Positions 24,446 through 33,634 of a stretch of DNA of 64,000 nucleotides are shown here, in pieces. The translations under genes and the position numbers were made by a program. The notes under the pieces were generated by a model. It saw only the letters and a list, made by a program, of their open reading frames with translations. It did no database searches and was not told the DNA's origin. How positions within the stretch are numbered: position 1 is the stretch's first letter; the number at the start of each line of letters is the position of its first letter. Origin of the DNA: Brevibacterium permense (GTDB lineage: Bacteria; Actinomycetota; Actinomycetes; Actinomycetales; Brevibacteriaceae); NCBI RefSeq assembly GCF_025506275.1, contig NZ_QYCP01000001.1:124001-188000 (forward strand), read 5' to 3'.

Positions 24446-25732
24446 CTATACGGGGACCGCAACCGCTGGAGACGAGACGTGGTGCTGTCCCGCAGGAGCG
24501 GTATGTGCGGCTCCGTCGGCAGGACTCGTGCCCGCATCACCGGACGTGGCGTCGAGCGCCTGCGCGAGGTCGGCGAGGATGTCGTCGATGTCTTCGATCC
24601 CGACGGACAGGCGGATGAACCTGCCGGAGACGCTGACCTCGCTGCCGGCCACGGACAGATGCGTCATCGTCGCCGGGTGGTCGATGAGGGACTCGACTCC
24701 TCCGAGCGATTCAGCCAGGGTGATGAGCTTCGTGTTCGCCACCAGCGCCAACGCCCGCTCTTCGGTGTCGGTGCGCAGGGATACTACTCCCCCGAATCCG
24801 CTCATCTGCCGCTTCGCCACCTCATGCCCGGGGTGGGACGGCAGACCCGGATAGATCACCTCGGCCACTTCGTCGCGGGTCTCGAGCCATTCGGCGACTG
24901 CCTGCGCGTTGGCGCAGTGCGCCTTCATCCGCACCGGCAGGGTCTTGATCCCGCGCCGGGTCAGCCAGGCGTCGAACGGGGAGATGCCCAGCCCGACAGA
25001 GGCGAGGTGGCTCTCGAGACGGTCGACCACCTCGGCGGCGCGGGGACAGCTCGTCCCGTCACCGACGAGGACCGCACCGCCGATGACATCGGAGTGGCCG
25101 TTGATGAACTTCGTCGTCGAATGGACGACGATATCGGCGCCGAGCTCCAGCGGACGCTGCAGCACAGGGGTCGCGAAGGTCGAATCCACGGCCAGCAGGG
25201 CGTTCGCGGTATGGGCGAGGCGGGCCGCCTCGGCGATATCGATGATGTCGAGTCCGGGGTTGCTCGGGGTCTCGACCCAGATGATTGCGGTGTTGTCGTT
25301 GATGGCGGCGGCGAGCGCCGCGGTGTCGGTGAGGTCGACGGTGCGGATGACCACTCCCCAGCGCACGTATTCGTTCTGCAGGAGGCGGAAGGTACCACCG
25401 TAGACGTCGCGGGGCAGGATGACCTCGTCACCGGGACGAAGCAGCGCGGAGAACACGGCCACCTCGGCCGAGGTTCCCGAGTTGACGGCCGCGGCGAATG
25501 ACGCGCCCTCCAATTCGCACAGCGCCTGTTCGAGGTCGCTGCGGTTCGGCGTGCCCGTGCGCGCGTAGTCGAAGCCGGCGCGGGTCTGACCCGGGGTGTC
25601 CATCATGAAGGTGGAGGTCTGGAAGATCGGGGCCACGACCGAACCGGTGTGCGCCTCGGGGATGGCTCCCGAGTGCACCGATCGGGTCGAGATTCCGGCG
25701 GTTGGGGTGGGTTCGAGACGGGGTGAACTCAC
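24446..25732 (-). CDS. Cystathionine gamma-synthase/gamma-lyase-family PLP enzyme
   Basis: A 428-residue PLP-dependent enzyme of sulfur amino-acid trans-sulfuration. The PLP lysine lies in VVHSTTKFINGHSDV; SVVAPIFQTSTF, YARTGTPNRSDLE and ETPSNPGL are family hallmarks. The sequence cannot separate cystathionine synthase from lyase or O-acetylhomoserine enzymes. I choose GTG 25732 because GAAGGATC lies just upstream; an in-frame ATG about 16 codons earlier is possible. A His/Ala/Pro-rich tail of about 25 residues ends it. It follows the flavin-monooxygenase operon by 173 bases on the same strand, consistent with use of released sulfur. Confidence 0.88.
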   Translation of the reverse strand: MSSPRLEPTPTAGISTRSVHSGAIPEAHTGSVVAPIFQTSTFMMDTPGQTRAGFDYARTGTPNRSDLEQALCELEGASFAAAVNSGTSAEVAVFSALLRPGDEVILPRDVYGGTFRLLQNEYVRWGVVIRTVDLTDTAALAAAINDNTAIIWVETPSNPGLDIIDIAEAARLAHTANALLAVDSTFATPVLQRPLELGADIVVHSTTKFINGHSDVIGGAVLVGDGTSCPRAAEVVDRLESHLASVGLGISPFDAWLTRRGIKTLPVRMKAHCANAQAVAEWLETRDEVAEVIYPGLPSHPGHEVAKRQMSGFGGVVSLRTDTEERALALVANTKLITLAESLGGVESLIDHPATMTHLSVAGSEVSVSGRFIRLSVGIEDIDDILADLAQALDATSGDAGTSPADGAAHTAPAGQHHVSSPAVAVPV

Positions 25733-25905
25733 GGCGGATCCTTCCTTCACTGATGGGCACCGCTGAATCTGCGGTTTCATCAGTGTGAGTGGCCGAATCT
25801 CGTTCGTGCGTGCCCGTTGACGCGCATTGTCACGGCATGTCATATGTCGTTGATCGTCGTCATCTTTCGACGCACAGAGTCGTCATCCTTCGCCGAGGCG
25901 GCCGG

Positions 25906-27882
25906 TCACCCTGCCAGGAGCTCCCGACGGGCAGATCCTGACGCTACCGAGTCGAGTATCGTCGCGGCGATGCGCTCGTTGTCAGCGAACACCGGAGCAC
26001 CGGTGTGCGGGCGACTGAAGGCCTCGGCCGTCGACCCGGAAACCGCGGGGCCGAGCAGGAACAGGTCCTCCTGCACCCGACCAAGCGCGTCGAGAGCACG
26101 ACCGGCCCCATCGGTGCGCAGCTTCGCATGAGCCGCAGCCTCGAGCTGCAGTCGACCCTCCGAACGCAGTGCTTCGAAGACCGGATCTGCTGCATTCTCC
26201 GCGCTCTGCCGCGCCAGTCGCGCATCGACGAGATGCGTGAACGTCTTCGCCTCCGGGTGAGCGGTAGAGCGGGCGGTGAAACCGGCGGCGTGGGCCTCGA
26301 TGCTCAACCCGGGACCGAGGAACCGGACGAGACCCGCCTCGTGGAGAGCCAGGATCTGCTTGACTCTCTCCGGAGGCGGGCCGCTGCCGATGAAGGAGAA
26401 CAGCGAATGGAGGCCGCCTTCGACGAATTCCGCGCGATCGTCAGTGCTGACCCGACCCTCGCGGACGAGCATCCTGATCTGCACATACGCTTTGACCAGA
26501 GCGTCGAAGACGGCGAGGTCGGCCGAGTGGTGTGCATCGGCGCTGCGCTCCAGCGCCCCGGCGATGTGATCGCGCACGCTCGCCTCTGCAGCGGTGAGAT
26601 CATCACAGCGCAGATCGGCCAGCGGTCGGTCGATGCGGGCCAGTTCGAACAGGTCTGCCTCGTCGGTGATGACTTCGCGGGCAGCCCCGGCGATGGTCTC
26701 GACGCCGTTCGCATCCGAGCGGCCCGTGCGGACCCGCTCGGCGGCTTCGTCGATGCACTCGAGCAGGGAGGGTGCGTCGATGCCGCGCTTCCACAGCACG
26801 TGCTCGTAATGGGCGTACGTGAGTTCGAGTTCGAACAGCGGACCGAGGACTGCGGTGAAGTCGATGAACCGGGAGCTCTCGCCGAGGCGGTCCCGACCTC
26901 CGCGACGATCCCCTCCCTCACTCTCGGCGCCGTCTGCCAGACGGTCCAGATACCGCAGCTCCACGGCTGGTGCGCCGGGGATGACGGCGCGGCTGTAGCC
27001 GAGTTTCGGACTGTATGAGATTCCCCGCGAGGACCCGACCCACAGCACCGGTTCGGTGCCTGAAGGCACATAGCGGAGCCGCTCCCCCTCGTCGACGAAC
27101 TCACCGCCGCGGCCTTCGGTGACCATAACCATGAAGTCGACGAATGCGAGCCCGAGCCCGCGGGTGAGCACCTCTGCGGCGGCGGGGATGCCGCTGAAGT
27201 CGAGGTCGGCAGTGTATCCGGGGGCCTGATAGTACAGCCCTTCCCCCTGCGAAGCGGTCGCATGGTCGGCCAGCACCGCTTCCTGCGCGGCGGGGTGCAT
27301 ATCGAGATGCCCCTGCGCCGAGACGAGGACGTCGGTGGCGATCGTCGCACCGGTCGAAGTGGTGACCACGAAACCGCGGTCTCCCACGCCGCGAACGACC
27401 GCCTCGGCGCGGGCTCGGTGGATGTGCACCTCGGCGGCGAGCCGCTCGAGAGCGAGCTCGAAGGCCGCCGACAGATAGTGCCCCTGGACCCGGCGGCCGG
27501 CAAACGACTGGGAATCGAGCGCTTCCGCCTCGGCGCCGAGACCTGCTTCGGTCAGACGGTCCCGGCCAGACCCGTGGATCCACTCGTGCAGGGTCGGTCC
27601 CATGATGCCGGGGCGGACCAGGCGGCAGGACTCGTCGGGGAAGATCGTGATGTCCTCGGTGCGTGAGTTCATCCACAGGTGCGGCGACTGTTCGGTCCGC
27701 CAGATCCGTCCGGCCCCTGGCGGGAACGGGTCGATGAGGTGGATGCACAGGCCCGCTCCGGCGTCCTCTGTCGCGGCGAGCGCGAGCAGGATGCCCAGTG
27801 TCTTCGGACCGGCGCCGATGAACGTGAGGTCGGCACTCTGGTCGGAGTGCCCCACCTGCCCCGGATGCTCACGCACCGGCAT
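25906..27882 (-). CDS. FAD/NAD(P)-binding oxidoreductase
   Basis: A 658-residue protein with an N-terminal Rossmann motif (LTFIGAGPKTLGILLALA, residues about 19-36) of the FAD/NAD(P)-binding type that includes N-hydroxylase-like and uncharacterised flavoenzymes. A second nucleotide-binding part is suggested near GFVVTTSTGATIATDVLVSAQG. It is the last gene of the eight-gene operon, and its start overlaps the preceding flavin monooxygenase gene by 14 bases. A redox or hydroxylating step on the substrate, or supply of reduced flavin, are both possible. No family with a known reaction is identifiable. Confidence 0.8.
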   Translation of the reverse strand: MPVREHPGQVGHSDQSADLTFIGAGPKTLGILLALAATEDAGAGLCIHLIDPFPPGAGRIWRTEQSPHLWMNSRTEDITIFPDESCRLVRPGIMGPTLHEWIHGSGRDRLTEAGLGAEAEALDSQSFAGRRVQGHYLSAAFELALERLAAEVHIHRARAEAVVRGVGDRGFVVTTSTGATIATDVLVSAQGHLDMHPAAQEAVLADHATASQGEGLYYQAPGYTADLDFSGIPAAAEVLTRGLGLAFVDFMVMVTEGRGGEFVDEGERLRYVPSGTEPVLWVGSSRGISYSPKLGYSRAVIPGAPAVELRYLDRLADGAESEGGDRRGGRDRLGESSRFIDFTAVLGPLFELELTYAHYEHVLWKRGIDAPSLLECIDEAAERVRTGRSDANGVETIAGAAREVITDEADLFELARIDRPLADLRCDDLTAAEASVRDHIAGALERSADAHHSADLAVFDALVKAYVQIRMLVREGRVSTDDRAEFVEGGLHSLFSFIGSGPPPERVKQILALHEAGLVRFLGPGLSIEAHAAGFTARSTAHPEAKTFTHLVDARLARQSAENAADPVFEALRSEGRLQLEAAAHAKLRTDGAGRALDALGRVQEDLFLLGPAVSGSTAEAFSRPHTGAPVFADNERIAATILDSVASGSARRELLAG

Positions 27883-28831
27883 AGAGGCTCACTGCCGGAG
27901 CCAGTCCGAGGCGGGTGCGCAGGTCGGCCGGGCCGCCGCCGTTGCGTGCGGCAGCGGCCCCCGGGGTCTCGCGCAGGCCCGCCGCATGCAGGGAGGGGAT
28001 GATCTCGGAGACGAGACGGACGCTGAACTCGAGCTGTTCCTCAGCCGATGTGGTCAGCAGCACCCCCGAGGCCCCGCGCTCGGAGAGGACGCGCACGGAT
28101 CCGACGAGCTCGGCCGCTTCGACGCGAGTGGCTGGGGCCGGCAGCACTGCAAGCACCGGTGCTCCCGAGGCCAGCTCGGTGTGCAGGTCCTCGAGCGAGA
28201 CGCTGCCGGCGGCCTCGTCGACGAGGACGAGGTCTGCTGCGGCACGGGCCGCCTCGTTGCCGGTCTCTGCACGGACGACGATCGGCGGATGCCCCTGCGG
28301 CGGACGGGGTGTGATCGAGGGGCCGAGCACGGAGTAGTCGGTGCCGGTCGAATCCCGCAGATGTGCATCGATGTAGTGGAGGCGGTCGCGGTCGATGTAA
28401 CGATCGGTGGCCCGGTCGCGAATGATCGCATCATCATCCCACGAGTCCCAGAGGCGGCGGATGACGTCGATGACTCCGGCGGCTTCGGCCCAGGCGTCGG
28501 CCGCCGGAGCGGAGGCGCGGCGGCCGAAGAGGTCCGCCTCGGTGGGGGTGGTCGAGATGTCGACGGCCAGTCCGGCACGGGCGCGGGCCACATAGTCGAG
28601 CGTCGCCGAGGCGGTGGCCAGGTGGAAGGGTTCGAGATGGGTGATGCGTGCCTCGGGGAGGATTCCGAGGCGGCTGGTGAGCGGTCCGATCCAGGACGCG
28701 AACTCGATCGCGTCGAGTCCGGTGAGATCATCGGGAATGAGGGCGAAGTCGGCATGGCCGTCAAGGGTCTTCGCGGTCGCCGGGCCGGTGGTCGGGTCAG
28801 GGGCGAGAGTGGTGGCGATGATGAGGCTCAT
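27869..28831 (-). CDS. Luciferase-like (LLM) flavin-dependent oxidoreductase, short form
   Basis: A 320-residue member of the bacterial luciferase-like monooxygenase superfamily, which uses reduced FMN from a separate reductase. Hallmarks are ATTLAPDPTTGPA at the N-terminus, ITHLEPFHLATASATLDYVARARAGLAVD and a central GPSITPRPPQGHPPIVVRAETG. It is shorter and more divergent than typical members. It overlaps the FMN reductase by four bases and the FAD protein by 14, forming a tight block. The likely role is oxygen-dependent cleavage of the compound imported by the ABC system. The substrate is unknown. Confidence 0.82.
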   Translation of the reverse strand: MSLIIATTLAPDPTTGPATAKTLDGHADFALIPDDLTGLDAIEFASWIGPLTSRLGILPEARITHLEPFHLATASATLDYVARARAGLAVDISTTPTEADLFGRRASAPAADAWAEAAGVIDVIRRLWDSWDDDAIIRDRATDRYIDRDRLHYIDAHLRDSTGTDYSVLGPSITPRPPQGHPPIVVRAETGNEAARAAADLVLVDEAAGSVSLEDLHTELASGAPVLAVLPAPATRVEAAELVGSVRVLSERGASGVLLTTSAEEQLEFSVRLVSEIIPSLHAAGLRETPGAAAARNGGGPADLRTRLGLAPAVSLYAGA

Positions 28832-29460
28832 GAGGGTTTCCTCTCGGTTGCGGTCGGGGCGGTGATGAGAGTTTCGGGATCCAGTGGTTCGGCATCGACT
28901 GCCTCGGCGTGGGGGCAGGACCGGGCACGGACGGTCAGTTCCGAATCGAAATGATCGATGGCGTCGATGACGTCGCGTTCGACTGATTCGTCGATACTCG
29001 GCGGCGTCGTGTCCGTGGCCGGGAGGATGTTGCTCGATGAGACGAAGCGGCCGCGCCCGATCGAGCTCGCCCCGAGGGTGGCCAGCAGCGGTTTGAGTCC
29101 GTAGTCGAGGGCGAGGACGTGGGCGACGGACCCGCCGGTGAGCACCGGCAGCACGGGTTTGCCGTGCAGGACGTCCATCGGCAGCAGATCGACGAATACC
29201 TTGAGCAGTCCGGTGTACGTGGCTTTGAAGACGGGCGACCCGACGACCACGGCGTCGGCGGCGGCGATCGTGGCCCGCGCCGAGGCGATGAGACTGTCAC
29301 TCGAATCCCCCGCCAGGAGGGGCCCGGCGGGCAGATGTCGGAGCTTGATGAACTCCGTGCGGTGACCGTATTGGCTGAGGCGGCGAGCGATGAATTCGAG
29401 CAGCGCCTCGGTCTTCGAGTTCCCCGCAGGGCTGGCCGAGAGCAGGACGACGCTGGACAT
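28828..29460 (-). CDS. NAD(P)H-dependent FMN reductase (SsuE/MsuE-like)
   Basis: A 210-residue flavodoxin-fold reductase that supplies FMNH2 to the partner monooxygenases. The FMN-binding loop is LSASPAGNSKTEAL; VVGSPVFKATYTGLLKVF and VLTGGSVAHVLALD are typical of the group paired with luciferase-like monooxygenases. The ATG at 29460 is chosen because it lies two bases after the stop of the preceding monooxygenase (TGACATG); the open frame extends upstream only as an antisense shadow. It sits between two monooxygenases, the usual arrangement for sulfonate-type desulfurisation systems. Confidence 0.9.
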   Translation of the reverse strand: MSSVVLLSASPAGNSKTEALLEFIARRLSQYGHRTEFIKLRHLPAGPLLAGDSSDSLIASARATIAAADAVVVGSPVFKATYTGLLKVFVDLLPMDVLHGKPVLPVLTGGSVAHVLALDYGLKPLLATLGASSIGRGRFVSSSNILPATDTTPPSIDESVERDVIDAIDHFDSELTVRARSCPHAEAVDAEPLDPETLITAPTATERKPS

Positions 29461-29461
29461 G

Positions 29462-30883
29462 TCAGCCCACCTCCTTGAGTTCGCGGACGTGGGGGCTATG
29501 GCTGTCGGCGGCGCCCCGGGCGTCGCGACGAGCGGCGGCCCAGTCGGCGGCCGAGCGGGCCGCGGGCAGTCCGATGTTCTCGCGCAGGGAGCCGTCGGGG
29601 TACTCGGTGCGGTAGACACCGAGTTCCTGGAGCTCGGGCACGACCTTCTCGACGACCTCGTCGAGTCCGCCCGGTGTGAGGTGGGGGACGAGGATGAAGC
29701 CGTCGGCAGCCTTGGTCCGGACAGCCTCGGCGAGTTCGGCCGCGACCTGGGCCGGTGTGCCGACGTAGGAGTGGCGGGCCGAGACCCTGATGACGAGTTC
29801 GCGTGCGGTCAGCTTCTCGGCTTCGGCGATCTGCCGCCAGGATGCGATCGTCGCTTCCGCGTCCTTGATGTGCTTGACCCGCCCCTGGGAGATCGATTCG
29901 CCGGCCGGCGGCACATCGGGCAGGGGGCCGTTCGGGTCGAACGCGGAGAGGTCACGATCCCAGACGCGTTCGAGGAACGCGATGGCACCGGCCTCGCTGA
30001 CCTGCTGGGAGGCGACCTCACGCGAGTGCTCGATCGCCTCGGCGGGGGTGTCTCCGAGGATGATGGAGACGCCCGGGTAGATCTTCAGTGAGTCCTCGGT
30101 CCGACCGTAGCGAGCGAGGCGGGACTTCACGTCCGCGTAGAACCTCCGGCCGGATTCGGGGTCGGAGTGGCGGGTGAAGACGACGTCGGCCGAACCGACG
30201 GCGAAGTCGCGGCCGGAGTCGGAGTCCCCGGCCTGGAAGACGACCGGGTGACCGCCGGGCAGGGCGCCGGCCGGGAATCGGCCGGAGATGTCGAAGAAAT
30301 CGCTGTCATGCGTGAACGCTCCGTCTCCGGCGGCGGTGTCCCACAGTTTCCGGGCCACGTCGATGAAGTCCTCGGCGCGGCGGTAGCGGTCGGCGTAGTC
30401 GAGGTAGCCGCCGCGGCGGAAGTTCTCCCCGGTGAACGCGTTCGAGGTGGTCACGACGTTCCAGGCGGCGCGACCGTTCGAGAGATGGTCGATGGTCGCG
30501 AGCCGACGCGCGATGTCGAAGGGTTCGTTGAATGTCGAACTCAATGTGCCCGCCAGCCCGATGTGCTTGGTGACGGCGGCGAGGGCGGAGAGCACGGCAG
30601 TGGTGTTCGGGCGGCCGACGACGTCGAGGTCGAAGATCCGGCCCTGGTGTTCGCGCAGGCGCAGTCCTTCGGCGAGGAAGAAGAAGTCGAAGAGCCCGGC
30701 CTCGGCGGTCTGAGCGAGGTGAGAGAACGAGTCGAATTCGATATGGCTGCCCGAGGCGGGATCGGACCATACGGTCGTGTTATTCACTCCGGGGAAGTGG
30801 GCGGCGAGGTGGACCTGTCGCGGCTGGCCCAGGATGCTGCGGTCGGGACTGCCGGAGGTATGTGAGCTGTCGAGGTCAGGCAT
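29462..30883 (-). CDS. NtaA/SnaA/DszA-family FMN-dependent monooxygenase
   Basis: A 473-residue two-component flavin monooxygenase. Recognisable segments are FFFLAEGLRLREH, the SSTFNEPFDIARRLATIDHLS segment (TIM-barrel centre), GRAAWNVVTTSNAF and PVVFQAGDSDSGRDFA. The family includes nitrilotriacetate, dibenzothiophene sulfone and dimethyl sulfide-type monooxygenases. The ATG at 30883 has CAGGAGCG upstream and overlaps the ATPase gene by 8 bases. It needs FMNH2, presumably from the reductase encoded next. It probably cleaves a C-S or C-N bond of the imported compound; which one is not decidable from sequence. Confidence 0.9.
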   Translation of the reverse strand: MPDLDSSHTSGSPDRSILGQPRQVHLAAHFPGVNNTTVWSDPASGSHIEFDSFSHLAQTAEAGLFDFFFLAEGLRLREHQGRIFDLDVVGRPNTTAVLSALAAVTKHIGLAGTLSSTFNEPFDIARRLATIDHLSNGRAAWNVVTTSNAFTGENFRRGGYLDYADRYRRAEDFIDVARKLWDTAAGDGAFTHDSDFFDISGRFPAGALPGGHPVVFQAGDSDSGRDFAVGSADVVFTRHSDPESGRRFYADVKSRLARYGRTEDSLKIYPGVSIILGDTPAEAIEHSREVASQQVSEAGAIAFLERVWDRDLSAFDPNGPLPDVPPAGESISQGRVKHIKDAEATIASWRQIAEAEKLTARELVIRVSARHSYVGTPAQVAAELAEAVRTKAADGFILVPHLTPGGLDEVVEKVVPELQELGVYRTEYPDGSLRENIGLPAARSAADWAAARRDARGAADSHSPHVRELKEVG

Positions 30884-32747
30884 GATTCGCTCCTGTCGGT
30901 TCGGTGGGTTCGACGGCGGTGGCCGTGCTGTCAGTGGTGGTGCTGGTGTGGGCGGCGGTGCCGGCAGTATTCCCGGAGTCGGCTGCAATCGTGCGCACGG
31001 CAGAGTCGTCGAAGCACGGCACCGCGTCGATGAGCGCCCGCGTGTAGTGATGGCGGCTTTCGTGGAGGACGCGAGCGGTCGGTCCGGATTCGACTGCCAG
31101 CCCGTCCTTCATGACGATGACGTCATCAGCGATCTGTTCGATGACGGCGAGGTCGTGGGAGATGAAGAGGTAGGCGACGCCGAGGCGGGCCTGCAGGTCG
31201 ACGAGCAGCTGGAGGATCTGCGCCTGCACGCCGACGTCGAGCGCGGAAACGGGTTCGTCGAGGATGATCACCTCGGGATCGACGGCCAGCGCCCGCGCGA
31301 TCGCCAACCGCTGCCGCTGCCCGCCGGAGAGCTCCCGCGGCGTGCGGGTGAGCAGGCTGTGCTCGAGGGCGACGGAGTCGAGGAGTTCCCGTACCCGAGC
31401 CGGTCGGTCGGCACGGGTGCCGATGCGGTGACCGCGCAGGGGTTCGGTGAGGATTCTCTCCACCGAGTAGTGCGGGTCGAGAGCGGCACTCGAATCCTGG
31501 TGGACGTAGCGGATCCGCCGGCCGAGGTCTTTCCGCCGATACCGCCCGACAGGCTTTCCATGGAGGGTGATCTCGCCGGCATCCGCCCGGTCGGCGCCGA
31601 GGAGGATCCTCGCCGACGTGGTCTTCCCCGATCCGGACTCGCCGACGATTCCCACGGTCGCCCCTTTCCGCAAGGCGATATCGAGCCCGTTGACCGCGGG
31701 ACGATCCCCGCCGAAGTCCCGCACGAGTCCGCGGCCGGCCAGGACCGCCTCGGTGCCGGTGGGGTCCGGGACGGCCGTGCCGCTGTTCGGCCGCAGCCTC
31801 CCCCACCCGAGGTGCGGTGCCGCAGCGAGCAGCGACCGTGTGTAGGCGTGCCGAGGTTCGGCGAGGACCCGGTCGGTGGGCCCGGCCTCGACGATGCGTC
31901 CGGCCTGCATGACCAGGAGTTTCGCGGCGCGTTCCTTCGCAACCCCGAGGTCGTGGGTGATGAGTACGAGCGCGGTCTGTGATCCGGCGACGAGGCTGCT
32001 CAACACGTCGAGGACCTGCTTGGCGACCGTCGCGTCGAGTGCCGAAGTGGGTTCGTCGGCGATGATGAGCGACGGCCGGGCGGCGATGGCATTGGCGATG
32101 AGCACACGTTGGCGCTGTCCGCCGGAGAGCTCGTGCGGATGCCGTCGCCCGTGGAGCTCGAAGTCGAGCCCCACTGCCGAGAGCACCTCGGTGATGCGGG
32201 GCCTGATCTGCGGTTTCGCATACCCGTTGACCGCCAGAGTCTCCGACAGGGCGGAGGCGATCGTGCGCACCGGGTTGAGCCCGGCGCCTGCGTCCTGCGG
32301 AACGTACGCGATGCCCGTTCCGAGGATCCGCTGCCAGGTGCGCGGCTTCGCCGAGGTGAGATCCTCGCCGAGGTGGCTGTGCGTGGCCGCCTCGACTCTC
32401 GTCCCAGCGGGAAGGAGACCGGTGAGAGCCGCGGCCGTCGTCGATTTCCCCGATCCGGATTCTCCGACGATCGCGAGAGTCTCACCTGGCGCAAACCTGA
32501 GGTCGACGTCGGAGATCGCAGGGGCTGCGGCACCGGGGTAGGTGACACTGAGCCCCGCGACGTCGAGGACCGCCTCGTTCTCATGGGGCATCGGCTCGAG
32601 CCGGGAATCCGCTGCCGAAGCGCCGACTGGACTCTCCACGGCGGTGGAGGCCTCGAGTCGGGAATCGGTCGCGGGTGCCCCGGCACCGTCGAGGACTTCG
32701 GTGCCTGCACCGGCCGAGGGCCAGGCGAGGAGATCGGTGTGGATCAT
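30876..32747 (-). CDS. ABC transporter ATP-binding protein with two ATPase domains
   Basis: A 623-residue fusion of two peptide/nickel-type ABC ATPases. Each half has Walker A (GESGSGKST near residue 95, GESGSGKTT near 360), the LSGGQRQR signature and Walker B (LIIADEP, VIILDEP). The first 65 residues are an Ala/Glu-rich extension with an internal near-repeat (DSRLEAS...DSRLEP), and the C-terminus is Thr/Ala-rich. Start ATG 32747 shares one base with the stop of the upstream permease. It energises uptake through the permeases encoded before it and leads into the monooxygenase genes. Confidence 0.93.
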   Translation of the reverse strand: MIHTDLLAWPSAGAGTEVLDGAGAPATDSRLEASTAVESPVGASAADSRLEPMPHENEAVLDVAGLSVTYPGAAAPAISDVDLRFAPGETLAIVGESGSGKSTTAAALTGLLPAGTRVEAATHSHLGEDLTSAKPRTWQRILGTGIAYVPQDAGAGLNPVRTIASALSETLAVNGYAKPQIRPRITEVLSAVGLDFELHGRRHPHELSGGQRQRVLIANAIAARPSLIIADEPTSALDATVAKQVLDVLSSLVAGSQTALVLITHDLGVAKERAAKLLVMQAGRIVEAGPTDRVLAEPRHAYTRSLLAAAPHLGWGRLRPNSGTAVPDPTGTEAVLAGRGLVRDFGGDRPAVNGLDIALRKGATVGIVGESGSGKTTSARILLGADRADAGEITLHGKPVGRYRRKDLGRRIRYVHQDSSAALDPHYSVERILTEPLRGHRIGTRADRPARVRELLDSVALEHSLLTRTPRELSGGQRQRLAIARALAVDPEVIILDEPVSALDVGVQAQILQLLVDLQARLGVAYLFISHDLAVIEQIADDVIVMKDGLAVESGPTARVLHESRHHYTRALIDAVPCFDDSAVRTIAADSGNTAGTAAHTSTTTDSTATAVEPTEPTGANHA

Positions 32748-33634
32748 CAGAATCCCTTCTCGGAATTGACGGCATGGGACAGGCGGTTCGCGGCAAGCAC
32801 GACGGCGGCCACGACGAGTCCCGGGAATGTTGTCATCCACCATGCGGCGGCGAGGAAGTCACGACCCTCGGAGACGAGCAGTCCCCATTCGGGCTGCGGT
32901 GGAGGGGCTCCGAAGCCGAGGAAGCTCAAGGCCGAGACGGCGAGCACCGCGGACCCGAATTCGAGGGCGAGCAGGGCCACGATCGGGCCTCTGACCTGAG
33001 GCAGGATGTGTCGGGCCAGGACCGATGCGGCGGAGAGTCCGTCGGCGCGGGAGGCACGGACGAATTCGGTCGACCGCCACCGGGTCACCTCGGCGCGGGT
33101 GAGGCGAGCGAACGAGGGGACAGCCGCGACGCCGACGGCCACGGCGACGTTGAGGGTGCCGAAGCCCAGCGCGGTGATCACGGCCATCGACAGCAGCAGA
33201 CCGGGCACGGCCTGGAGAACGTCGACGATGCGCATGAAGACTGCATCGAGAACCCCGGAGAAGAATCCGGAGAGCAGACCGATGAGGACACCGACGCCGA
33301 CCCCGATGAGAACGGCGGCGAGGCTGGCCGCCAGCGTCTGCGCCGAACCGTGGACGGTGCGGGAGAAGACGTCGCGGCCGAGCTGGTCGGTGCCGAAGAC
33401 GTGTTCGGCGCTCGGCGGCAGCAGACGGACGGCCGGGTCCCCGGTGAGCGGATCGACGCTGGTGAGCAGGCCGGGCCACAGCGCGGCGAGGGCTGCGAGT
33501 CCGAGGACGATGATCGCGATGACCTCGACGATCCCGATCCGAGAGGCACCCACCGCCGAGGTGAAGCGATGCAGTCCGCCTGCTTCGACGACCTCGTTCA
33601 GATTGTTCTTCTGCAATTCGGTCGCGACACTCAT
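32747..33634 (-). CDS. ABC transporter permease, DppC-like
   Basis: A 295-residue inner-membrane permease with about six helices and the binding-protein-dependent transport (EAA) loop near RASRADGLSAASVLARHILPQV. The first 30 residues are cytoplasmic, and VFGTDQLGRDVFSRTVHG is the DppC-type hallmark. The ATG at 33634 overlaps the previous permease stop (ATGA). The open frame continues upstream as an antisense shadow and is not used. It forms the transport channel with the DppB-like partner. Confidence 0.93.
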   Translation of the reverse strand: MSVATELQKNNLNEVVEAGGLHRFTSAVGASRIGIVEVIAIIVLGLAALAALWPGLLTSVDPLTGDPAVRLLPPSAEHVFGTDQLGRDVFSRTVHGSAQTLAASLAAVLIGVGVGVLIGLLSGFFSGVLDAVFMRIVDVLQAVPGLLLSMAVITALGFGTLNVAVAVGVAAVPSFARLTRAEVTRWRSTEFVRASRADGLSAASVLARHILPQVRGPIVALLALEFGSAVLAVSALSFLGFGAPPPQPEWGLLVSEGRDFLAAAWWMTTFPGLVVAAVVLAANRLSHAVNSEKGF